Assembly (NCBI GenBank): GCA_025459035.1
Contig: JALORJ010000151.1
Location: 1-6,595, forward strand
Reading direction: 5' to 3'
Origin: Burkholderiales bacterium
GTDB lineage: Bacteria > Pseudomonadota > Gammaproteobacteria > Burkholderiales > Ga0077523
Length of the DNA stretch: 6,595 bases
The notes beneath the pieces were generated by a model that was not told the origin of the DNA, ran no database searches, and saw only the letters and a list, made by a program, of their open reading frames with translations. This document shows positions 1-5,869 of this stretch, one piece after another; position 1 is the first letter of the stretch; each line of letters begins with the position of its first letter. The translations under genes were made by a program, and so were the position numbers.

Positions 1-11
1 GCGGTGTCGTT

Positions 12-533
12 TCAGGACTGCGGCGCACCCTTCGGCGCGATGTCGCCGACCGCTGCGTCGGCCGCGATCCATCGTTGCCAGAAGGTGGCCCGCCCGTGCT
101 GCGCGTCGAGCGCGTATGGCGCGAAGCCTGCGCGCGCGTACAGCGCCTGCGCAGTCGTGTTGCCTTCGAGCACTTCCAGCGTGACCTTGCAGCAGCCGAT
201 CGACGTCGCGAGGGCGACCACGGCGTCCATCAGCGCGCGCCCTGCGCCGCGTCCGCGCGCGTCGGCCCGCACCGCGAGGTCGTGCAGGTTCAGCAGCGGC
301 TTGCCTGCAAAGGTCGAGAAGCCTTCGATGCAGATCGCCAGCCCGACCGGCGCTGCGCCGTCGAACGCGAGCAGCGCATGCATTCCGGGGCGATCACGCA
401 GCGCGGGCCCCAGGGCCTGACGCGCCGCGTCGCTCAGCGCGTGGGCGCCGCCGAACGGGTCGCGCGCGTAGGCGTCGAGCAAGGCGACGACCGTCTCGAC
501 GTCGGCGGCGTCGCGTGGGTCGGCGCGCCGCAC
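12..533 (-). CDS. GNAT-family N-acetyltransferase (start uncertain: GTG 533 or CTG 590)
   Basis: Predicted cytoplasmic acyltransferase that would move an acetyl group from acetyl-CoA to an amine; the substrate is unknown. Counting from the GTG start (173 aa), the strand-turn after ITVRRADP opens the fold. The acetyl-CoA pyrophosphate loop of motif A lies at about residues 83-98 (NLHDLAVR, then RGRGAG). Motif B at about 125-137 reads N-TTAQALYARAGF, the usual N..A..LY...GF ending. The length is normal for a single-domain GNAT. GTG at 533 is the first ordinary start codon downstream of the dioxygenase stop, but it lacks a visible Shine-Dalgarno sequence and trims the first beta strand by two residues. 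A CTG at 590-588 overlaps the upstream TGA, has GGAG 8 bases before it and gives 192 aa. It is the last gene of the deacylase-dioxygenase-GNAT unit. The family is certain; the start and substrate are not. Confidence 0.85.
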   Translation of the reverse strand: MRRADPRDAADVETVVALLDAYARDPFGGAHALSDAARQALGPALRDRPGMHALLAFDGAAPVGLAICIEGFSTFAGKPLLNLHDLAVRADARGRGAGRALMDAVVALATSIGCCKVTLEVLEGNTTAQALYARAGFAPYALDAQHGRATFWQRWIAADAAVGDIAPKGAPQS

Positions 534-586
534 GGTGATCGGTGGCCGCGCGTGCGGCAGCGTCGCCGCGCCTGCGGTCGCGGCGC

Positions 587-1525
587 TCAGTGCGGCTGCT
601 CCAGCGTCGGTGCGACGTCCTGCACCGCGGTGCGCCGCATGTCGCGCACGTGCACCTTGTCCTCGAACGGCCGACCGCGATGCATCGTGCAGCGGTTGTC
701 CCAGATCACCAGGTCGTGCACGGCCCACGAGTGGCGGAAGATGAACTCGCGCTGCGTCGCGTGCTCGATCAGATCGCGCACCAGCAGCATCGCCTCGGGC
801 CGCTGCCAGCCGTGGATGCCGCCGATGTGCGAGGCGAGATAGAGGTTCTCGCGCCGGGTCGCGGGATGGCGGCGCACCAGCCGCTGCGGTACCGGCGCGA
901 AGCCCGCGGCCTCTTCGGGCGTGAAGTCGGCGAAGCCCATCAGCGCGCGCGAGAACATGATCGAGTGATCGCACACCAGCGGGCGCAGCGTCGCCTGCAG
1001 GCCGGCGGGCAGCGCGTCCCACGCGGCCGTCATGTCCGCGAAGTCGGTCTCGCCGCCGGCGGGCGGGATCACCCGCGCGTGCAGCAGCGAGTACTTCGCG
1101 GGGGTTGCCTTGAAGCTGCTGTCGGTGTGCCACAGCCGGTTGCCGAGGTCGAACATGCGGCGCCGGTCGTCGGCGGCCTTGATCGTGCCGTCGACCTCGA
1201 GATTGGAGATGTCGACCATCTCGGTGTGCTTGAGGCGGTGCCGCTCCTTGTGCACGACGGCCGGGGTCGGCTCCAGCGGCCCGATCGCGGCGGAGAAGCG
1301 CATCTGCTGGTCGTCGTCGATCGCCTGGTCGGGCAGCACGATGACCTTGTGCGTCGCCATCAGCGTCTCGATCGTCGCGACGAGTTCGGGGGTCGGCGGC
1401 TCGCGCAGATCCAGCCCGCGTACCTGCGCGCCGAAGCCCGGGCCGAGCGGGTGTACCTCGAGCGCCGGGAGCGACGGATGGTCGCGGCCGCCGCGCAGCG
1501 CGCCAGGCGCGGCCGGTGCGTTCAT
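587..1525 (-). CDS. TfdA/TauD-family Fe(II)/2-oxoglutarate-dependent dioxygenase
   Basis: A 312-aa cytoplasmic oxygenase that should couple decarboxylation of 2-oxoglutarate to succinate with hydroxylation of an organic substrate. The facial triad is visible as His133-x-Asp135 (in LWHTDSSF) and distal His282 (in DNRCTMHRGRPF), followed by Arg294 and Arg297/298 for 2-oxoglutarate. The 149-residue spacing between the two histidines equals that of TfdA (His113 to His262, from memory). Stretches such as VDISNLEVDG, PPAGGETDFADM and EHATQREFIFRH resemble TfdA more than taurine dioxygenase. The protein is about 25 residues longer than TfdA, mostly at the N terminus. The ATG overlaps the deacylase TGA by four bases (ATGA), with GAGGG 9 bases upstream, so translational coupling is likely. 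The substrate is not known: phenoxyacids, sulfonates, sulfate esters and other carboxylates are all handled by this family. All catalytic residues look intact. Confidence 0.93.
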   Translation of the reverse strand: MNAPAAPGALRGGRDHPSLPALEVHPLGPGFGAQVRGLDLREPPTPELVATIETLMATHKVIVLPDQAIDDDQQMRFSAAIGPLEPTPAVVHKERHRLKHTEMVDISNLEVDGTIKAADDRRRMFDLGNRLWHTDSSFKATPAKYSLLHARVIPPAGGETDFADMTAAWDALPAGLQATLRPLVCDHSIMFSRALMGFADFTPEEAAGFAPVPQRLVRRHPATRRENLYLASHIGGIHGWQRPEAMLLVRDLIEHATQREFIFRHSWAVHDLVIWDNRCTMHRGRPFEDKVHVRDMRRTAVQDVAPTLEQPH

Positions 1526-3180
1526 CGCGTGATGCCCTCGCCGCGCACACGGCCCGCGGCGATCGTCGCGACGTAGCCGGTCGCGCCCTGCACCAGGCGC
1601 TTGCCGCCGGCCGGCAGGTCGTAGACCAGTTCGTGCGGCGTGACCGCGAGACGGTCGAAGTCGATCACGTTCAGGTCCGCGCGCAGCCCCGGGGCGATCA
1701 CGCCACGGTCGGTGAAGCCGTAGCTCGCCGCCGAGGCCTGCGTCTGCTTGTGCACGAGGAACTCCAGCGGCAGCTTCGGCCCGCGCCTGCGGTCGCGCGC
1801 CCAGTGCGTGAGCAGGAAGGTCGGCGCGCTCGAGTCGCAGATCGTGCACACGTGTGCGCCGCTGTCGCCCAGCCCGATCACGCTCCACGGGTCGTCCATC
1901 ATCTCGCGCACCGCTTCGAGGTCGCCCCACGCGTAGTTCTCGAACGTGAACGTGAGCAGGCGGCGGCCCTCGTCTTCCAGCATCGCGTCGAGCGCGAGCT
2001 GCCACGGGTCGGCACCCGTGGCCTGCGCGCGTGCCGCGAGGCTGGTGCGCACGTCGGGTTCGTAGTCGTAGGCGGCGTCGAGCACGTAGGTCTTCGCCAG
2101 GGCCTCGGCGATCATCCGCGTGTGCGCGTCGTCCGGGCGCACCTGCACCAGCGTGCGGCGCAGGTCGGCGTCGCGCATCAGCCGGTCGAAGCGCGCGCGC
2201 GGCGACAGGTCGCGCATCGCGGTCCACGCGGGATGCGAAGAGAACGGGTGGATCGTGGTCTCGAGGCCCATCATCATGCCGATCGGGCGCGTGCCGACCT
2301 GCATCGTGACGTCGAGCCCGGCCTCGCGCGCCGCATGCACGCGGTCGCGCGTGTCGCGCCAGCGCTCGGGGACGCTGTTGAACTGCACGATCAGCACCGA
2401 CAGCGGTCGCCCCGACGCGCGCGTCACGGCTTCGAGCACGTCGAACTCGCCGGGCCCGAAATCGGAATTGACCTCGAGCACGCCGCGGCCGGCACGCTTC
2501 ATCGCCAGACCCAGCCCCATCAGCTCGCGGTCACCGGCCGACAGGCTCGGCGTCATGCGGCCGTCGGCGGCCTTGTGCTTGGTGGTGCGCGATGTCGTGA
2601 AGCCGACCGCGCCGGCGTGGAGCGCTTCTTCGAGCAGCACGCCCATGCGCGCGATCTCGTCGTCGGTCGGCACCTCGGTGTGATCGAGGCCGCGGTCGCC
2701 CATCACGTAGAAGCGCAGCGCCGCGTGCGGCACCTGCGCGTACAGGTCGATCTCCTTGGGCGTGCGCTTCAGCACGTCGAGGTACTCGGGGAAGGTCTCC
2801 CAGTCGAACGCGACGCCCTCGGACAGCACGGTGCCGGGGATGTCCTCGATGCCTTCCATCAGGTTGATCAGCGCCGGCGCGGCGCCCGGGCGCACCGGCG
2901 CGAAGCCGACGCCGCAGTTACCCATCACCGCGGTGGTCACGCCGTGCCAGCACGACGGTGTCAGCGCCGGATCCCAGGTGGCCTGACCGTCGTAGTGGGT
3001 GTGGATGTCGACGAAACCGGGCGTCACCAGCCGGTCGAGCGCGTCGATCTCGCGCCGACCCGGGCCCAGGCGCTTGCCGACGGCGGTGATGGTGCCGCCG
3101 TCGATCGCGACGTCGGCCTGGAAGCGCGGAGCACCGGTGCCGTCGACGATCGTGCCGCGACGGATGACGAGGTCATGCAT
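1522..3180 (-). CDS. N-acyl-D-amino-acid deacylase-like amidohydrolase (COG3653 type)
   Basis: A 552-aa member of the amidohydrolase superfamily, expected to hydrolyse an amide or related C-N bond in the cytoplasm. The N-terminal composite beta domain (RRGTIVDGTGAPRF, residues 8-20) leads into the TIM barrel with the metal motif His60-Thr-His62-Tyr-Asp64. Cys89 lies in MGNCG, and Asp439 in GLGDSGAHV matches the catalytic Asp of the superfamily. The C terminus returns to the beta domain (PGLRADLNVIDFD, about 498-509). Where characterised D-aminoacylase has zinc-binding THxR and ISHHK histidines, this protein reads EVNSDF (about 236-241) and IVQFN (264-268), so the tight zinc site must differ. 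This places it in the less-studied branch often named D-aminoacylase only by similarity. ATG 3180 is preferred because AGGAGG sits 6 bases upstream; ATG 3186 directly abuts that site. It is first in a unit with the dioxygenase and GNAT genes. Confidence 0.9.
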   Translation of the reverse strand: MHDLVIRRGTIVDGTGAPRFQADVAIDGGTITAVGKRLGPGRREIDALDRLVTPGFVDIHTHYDGQATWDPALTPSCWHGVTTAVMGNCGVGFAPVRPGAAPALINLMEGIEDIPGTVLSEGVAFDWETFPEYLDVLKRTPKEIDLYAQVPHAALRFYVMGDRGLDHTEVPTDDEIARMGVLLEEALHAGAVGFTTSRTTKHKAADGRMTPSLSAGDRELMGLGLAMKRAGRGVLEVNSDFGPGEFDVLEAVTRASGRPLSVLIVQFNSVPERWRDTRDRVHAAREAGLDVTMQVGTRPIGMMMGLETTIHPFSSHPAWTAMRDLSPRARFDRLMRDADLRRTLVQVRPDDAHTRMIAEALAKTYVLDAAYDYEPDVRTSLAARAQATGADPWQLALDAMLEDEGRRLLTFTFENYAWGDLEAVREMMDDPWSVIGLGDSGAHVCTICDSSAPTFLLTHWARDRRRGPKLPLEFLVHKQTQASAASYGFTDRGVIAPGLRADLNVIDFDRLAVTPHELVYDLPAGGKRLVQGATGYVATIAAGRVRGEGITR

Positions 3181-3186
3181 GGACAT

Positions 3187-3192
3187 CCTCCT
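3187..3192 (-). promoter_or_regulatory. Strong Shine-Dalgarno site that decides the deacylase start
   Basis: On the minus strand a perfect AGGAGG is followed by ATGTCCATGCAT. The first ATG (3186-3184) touches the site with no spacer, which is too close for normal initiation. The second ATG (3180-3178) has a 6-base spacer, so it is the likelier start. Confidence 0.8.
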
Positions 3193-3263
3193 GGAAAGGT
3201 GGGTGCGGCGCGTGCAGGCTCGTGACCCGCCGTCCGTCTGCCCCCGTGGGTGGGGGGTCCGTG

Positions 3264-3293
3264 GTTGTAGACCGCCGACCCGGCCGAGTTCAA
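3264..3293 (-). promoter_or_regulatory. Candidate sigma70-type promoter for the deacylase unit
   Basis: On the minus strand TTGAAC (3293-3288) and TACAAC (3269-3264) are separated by 18 bases; each matches 4 of 6 consensus positions. Both lie in the gap between the TAXI stop and the deacylase start, in relatively less GC-rich sequence, and would give a leader of roughly 75 bases. A short hairpin (CCCCC, loop ACCCAC, GGGGG at 3255-3241) would sit near the start of that leader. The match is modest, so read-through from the TAXI gene is an alternative. Confidence 0.35.
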
Positions 3294-3305
3294 GTCCGCC
3301 GCGTG

Positions 3306-4802
3306 TCACATCCCCGGCGCATCGAGGCTGCCGGCGGCTGCAGCGCCACCGACGGCGTCGGCATCCGCGCCCTGCGCCCGGGTCGCCGGCACCGGCACCG
3401 CGTCCGGTGCGTCCTGCGCCCGCTGCGCGATCAGCCCGAGCTTGTCCTGCACGAAGTCGATGTGCTGGCGCAGCTGGTAGAGCTGGTGCGCGTACGCGAG
3501 CGGCGGGTGCAGCTGGTGGACCTCGTGCTCGATCCAGTCCAGGCGCGCCGCGAAGTCGGTGGTCTCGCCGGTCGACAGGTCGCGCAGCATCTCGTTCTCG
3601 ATGTACATGAGCTCGCCGTACCAGCGGTAGATCCGGCGGCGCACGCTCCACGCGTACAGCGGCGGCAGCACGCGCACCAGCGGCAGCGCGATCGCGATCA
3701 TCGGGACCAGGAACACGATCAGCCGGTCGACCAGGTTGGCGACCCAGAACGGCAACCAGCGCTGCAGGAACGGGCGGCTGCCGGCGTGGAAGCGAAGCGC
3801 CTCCTCGGCCAGGGGGAAGTCGAGCGTGCGCAGCGCCGGGAACTCGCGGTCCGCGTTGAACATGCCCACACCCGAGTGCACCTTCGCCGCCGCCTGCAGC
3901 AGCAGCGTGCGGATGGCCGGATGCAGCGTGTCGCGCACCACCAGCTCGGTCTGCGCCGCGAGCAGGGTCACCGGCTTCGGCGGGCGGTTGTCCTCGAGGT
4001 CGTTGGCGCCTTCGGGCAGCACGACCTTGGTCAGGAACGGCAGCAACTTGGTGTACGCGTCGGCGCGGCGCGAGAAGTCGACCAGCTGCGCGTCCGGGCT
4101 GTAGATCAGTGCCTTCAGCAGCCCGGCCTCGGGCGGCTCGAGCAGCACGATGCAGTCGGCGCGACCTTCGAGCAGCGCGGTCGCGGCCTCGACGCCACCG
4201 ATCTCGAGCGCCGTGAAGTCGTCGTCGCCGATGCCGTTGGCCCCCAGCAGCTTGCGCACGAGGCGGCGCGTGCCCGCGCCCTTCGCACCGATCGCGATGG
4301 TGCGGCCGCGCAACGCAGGCAGGTCGTCGAGCATCGCCTTGCCGCGGCAGAACACCCACAGGGCCTCGTAGCTGACGACGCCCAGCGACTCGAGATGCGG
4401 GGCTTCTTCGGGCGTGCCGATGCCGCCGCGGATCAGCGCGATGTCGACCGCGGCGTTCGCGTCTTCGCCGATCAGCTTCCAGTTCTCGCGTGCACCGGCA
4501 GTCGGGCGCAGGTCGAGCGTCACGCGGTCCTCCGCGAGCAGCGCGCGGTACTGCTCGCCGAAAGCGGCGTACGCGCCCGCCTCGGGGCCGGTGGCCATCG
4601 TGACACGGCGTGGCGGCGCGGGCTCCACGAGCGTCGCGGCCACCCAGAGACCGATCGCCACCGCGATCGCGATCGGCACCCCGACCAGCAGCCACTGGCG
4701 CCACGACACGAGCCGGGTCCAGCTCAGCGGGCGGATCACGACGCGGTTCAGCAGGCGGCGCGTGCGCGACGGCGCGGGGGCGGCGCGAGGGCTCTGCGAC
4801 AT
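3306..4802 (-). CDS. TAXI-family TRAP transporter solute-binding protein, membrane-tethered
   Basis: A 498-aa protein of the TAXI class of TRAP solute-binding proteins, which bind small organic acids or amino acids outside the inner membrane. A basic N-terminal tail (residues 1-36) precedes a membrane segment at about 37-58 (WLLVGVPIAIAVAIGLWVAA). The binding domain follows at about 65-345, starting VTMATGPEAGAYAAFGEQY, the usual TAXI opening, and including LRGRTIAIGAKGAGTRRL (164-181). A second hydrophobic segment at about 359-383 returns the chain to the cytoplasm, leaving a tail rich in Glu, His, Arg and Gln (about 388-462) and an Ala/Gly/Pro-rich end. It is therefore anchored at both sides of the binding domain instead of being a free periplasmic protein. 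No TRAP permease gene lies in the window. ATG 4802 has no clear Shine-Dalgarno sequence. It could feed a permease encoded elsewhere or act as a receptor. Family call firm; ligand unknown. Confidence 0.88.
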   Translation of the reverse strand: MSQSPRAAPAPSRTRRLLNRVVIRPLSWTRLVSWRQWLLVGVPIAIAVAIGLWVAATLVEPAPPRRVTMATGPEAGAYAAFGEQYRALLAEDRVTLDLRPTAGARENWKLIGEDANAAVDIALIRGGIGTPEEAPHLESLGVVSYEALWVFCRGKAMLDDLPALRGRTIAIGAKGAGTRRLVRKLLGANGIGDDDFTALEIGGVEAATALLEGRADCIVLLEPPEAGLLKALIYSPDAQLVDFSRRADAYTKLLPFLTKVVLPEGANDLEDNRPPKPVTLLAAQTELVVRDTLHPAIRTLLLQAAAKVHSGVGMFNADREFPALRTLDFPLAEEALRFHAGSRPFLQRWLPFWVANLVDRLIVFLVPMIAIALPLVRVLPPLYAWSVRRRIYRWYGELMYIENEMLRDLSTGETTDFAARLDWIEHEVHQLHPPLAYAHQLYQLRQHIDFVQDKLGLIAQRAQDAPDAVPVPATRAQGADADAVGGAAAAGSLDAPGM

Positions 4803-4825
4803 TCGCCGAGGCTACCGCAGGGCTT

Positions 4826-4841
4826 CGCCGGCCGGCCGGCG
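4826..4841. repeat. Perfect 16-base palindrome CGCCGGCCGGCCGGCG
   Basis: The sequence equals its own reverse complement over 16 bases and lies 24 bases outside the TAXI start codon. It could be an operator for a dimeric regulator or part of the TAXI leader. In DNA this GC-rich, repeated GGCC units can also arise by chance, so its function is unproven. Confidence 0.4.
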
Positions 4842-4846
4842 CGGTG

Positions 4847-4876
4847 CTGTCGCAACCGCGTGACGCGGGTTAGAGT
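4847..4876 (+). promoter_or_regulatory. Weak candidate promoter for the metal-receptor gene
   Basis: TAGAGT (4871-4876) matches 4 of 6 positions of a -10 box and sits in the least GC-rich part of the spacer. The best -35 at an 18-base spacing is CTGTCG (4847-4852), only 3 of 6. It would give a leader of about 85 bases containing both hairpins described below. Confidence 0.28.
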
Positions 4877-4893
4877 GCAGCCGCGTTCGCGAG

Positions 4894-4943
4894 CGGGGGC
4901 GGCCGTCGCGCCCCCGTGTCGCCCGCCCGGGCGCGGCGCCCGG
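4894..4943 (+). other. Two tandem GC hairpins in the leader of the metal-receptor gene
   Basis: The first hairpin pairs CGGGGGCG (4894-4901) with CGCCCCCG (4909-4916) around a 7-base loop GCCGTCG. The second pairs CCGGGC (4927-4932) with GCCCGG (4938-4943) around a 5-base loop GCGGC. The second ends 24 bases before the start codon, so neither hides the ribosome binding region directly. No run of T follows either stem, so they do not look like a standard intrinsic terminator. They may stabilise or tune the mRNA. Confidence 0.45.
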
Positions 4944-4967
4944 ACACCCGAGACGAGCGAGATTTCC

Positions 4968-5810
4968 ATGACGGACGACGCACAGGCACCGAGCTGGACC
5001 GACGCTGCCGGGCACGCGCACCCCGCAGCGACTGGCGTGGTGCGCATCGTGTCGCTGGTGCCGAGCCTCACCGAACTGCTGTTCGCGCTGGGCCTCGAGG
5101 ACCGCATCGTCGGTCGCACCGGCTTCTGCATCCATCCGAAGGGCCCGGTGCGGCGTGTGTCGAAGGTCGGCGGGACCAAGACCGTCGACATCCCGAAGAT
5201 CCGCAAGCTCGGCCCCACGCACGTCGTGGTCAACGTCGACGAGAACCCGCGCGGCATCGTCGACGAACTGGCGACGTTCGTGCCCTCCATCGTCGTCACG
5301 CACCCGATCGACCCCGAGGACAACATCGGTCTGTTCCGGATGTTCGGCGGCATCTTCGGGCGCGAGGCGCGCGCCGAAGAACTGGTGGCCGCGTTCGAGG
5401 ACGAACTCGCGCTCACGCGCCGCGAGATGGCGAAGCTGCCGCGCGAGACCGTGCTGTACCTGATCTGGAAGTCGCCGTGGATGACCGTGGCGCGCGACAC
5501 ATACATCTCGCGGATGCTGTCGCTGGTCGGCTGGGACACGCTGCCCGAGCCCGCGACGTCGCGCTATCCGTCGGTCGATCTCGACGGTCCGTCGGTGCGC
5601 GGCGTGGCGCACGTGCTGCTGTCGACCGAGCCGTACAGCTTCGGCGAGCGCCATTTCGCCGACCTGCGGGCCGAGCTGCCCACCGGCATGCATCCGCATC
5701 TGTCGCTGATCGACGGGGCGTTCACCAGCTGGTACGGCAGCCGCTCGATCGAGGCGCTGCGCTACCTGCGCCAGTTCCGCCTGCTGTTGTCGCAGAAAGC
5801 GTCGCACTGA
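4968..5810 (+). CDS. Helical-backbone metal receptor (BtuF-like, cobalamin-binding protein family), no signal peptide
   Basis: A 280-aa protein of the class III periplasmic-binding fold used by vitamin B12, siderophore-iron and metal receptors. The first lobe starts VRIVSLVPSLTELLFALGLE (residues 25-44), the usual family opening, followed by IVGRTGFCIHP and VGGTKTVDIPKIRKLGPTHV (67-86). A long helix at about 118-157 should bridge the lobes. The second lobe begins TVLYLIWKSPWMTV and ends LIDGAFTSWYGSRSIEAL (247-264). The N terminus (MTDDAQAPSWTDAAGHAHPA) is polar and has neither a hydrophobic core nor a lipobox, so the protein should stay in the cytoplasm, unlike BtuF. No ABC permease or ATPase gene is adjacent. 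ATG 4968 has a modest GAG 6 bases upstream; the same frame is open far upstream, but that part is antisense to the TAXI gene and is not credible coding. The ligand (corrinoid, haem or metal chelate) cannot be read from sequence. Confidence 0.87.
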   Translation: MTDDAQAPSWTDAAGHAHPAATGVVRIVSLVPSLTELLFALGLEDRIVGRTGFCIHPKGPVRRVSKVGGTKTVDIPKIRKLGPTHVVVNVDENPRGIVDELATFVPSIVVTHPIDPEDNIGLFRMFGGIFGREARAEELVAAFEDELALTRREMAKLPRETVLYLIWKSPWMTVARDTYISRMLSLVGWDTLPEPATSRYPSVDLDGPSVRGVAHVLLSTEPYSFGERHFADLRAELPTGMHPHLSLIDGAFTSWYGSRSIEALRYLRQFRLLLSQKASH

Positions 5811-5857
5811 CGCCCGCACCGGCCGACCGGTCCGTCCCGAGACCGGCGCCGTCACCG

Positions 5858-5863
5858 AGGAGG
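5858..5863 (+). promoter_or_regulatory. Strong Shine-Dalgarno site for the alpha/beta hydrolase
   Basis: AGGAGG, 6 bases before ATG 5870. It sits in a 59-base gap after the metal-receptor stop, which has a small hairpin (ACCGG, loop CCGA, CCGGT at 5818-5831) but no T tract, so co-transcription of the two genes is plausible. Confidence 0.75.
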
Positions 5864-5869
5864 AGTTCC

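Larger units (their letters stand above)
4803..4967. promoter_or_regulatory. Divergent intergenic spacer between TAXI and metal-receptor genes
   Basis: The 165 bases between the two outward-facing start codons must hold the promoters for both directions. Seen here are a 16-base perfect palindrome near the TAXI side, a TAGAGT hexamer in the middle, and two GC hairpins on the receptor side. No classic riboswitch or tRNA is visible. Confidence 0.6.

Noticed and set aside
542..1576. Plus-strand open frame of 344 codons opposite the dioxygenase
   Set aside because: It is a mirror frame of a well-supported dioxygenase, with no domain or ribosome binding site.
1516..3225. Plus-strand open frame of 569 codons opposite the deacylase and part of the gap
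   Set aside because: It is antisense to a clear enzyme, is rich in Arg, Ala, His and Val as expected for a GC-bias shadow frame, and shows no recognisable domain.
3241..3255. GC hairpin between the TAXI stop and deacylase start as a possible terminator
   Set aside because: The stem is only five base pairs and no T run follows on the minus strand.
4691..4698. GCCACTGG on the plus strand, resembling the B12-box core of a cobalamin riboswitch upstream of the metal-receptor gene
   Set aside because: It lies inside the TAXI coding region about 270 bases from the receptor start, and no other conserved riboswitch elements surround it.
3181..4704. In-frame extension of the deacylase toward 4704 on the minus strand
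   Set aside because: The extension crosses the TAXI gene in another frame and looks like shadow sequence. The AGGAGG site and family N terminus fix the start at 3180.
3222..4967. Long in-frame extension upstream of the metal-receptor ATG
   Set aside because: The frame is open but runs antisense to the TAXI gene with low-complexity Arg/Gln/His/Val composition. The family homology begins only after ATG 4968.
4748..5539. Minus-strand open frame of 263 codons opposite the metal receptor
   Set aside because: It is Ser/Arg/Thr-rich shadow sequence antisense to a clear gene and overlaps the divergent spacer.
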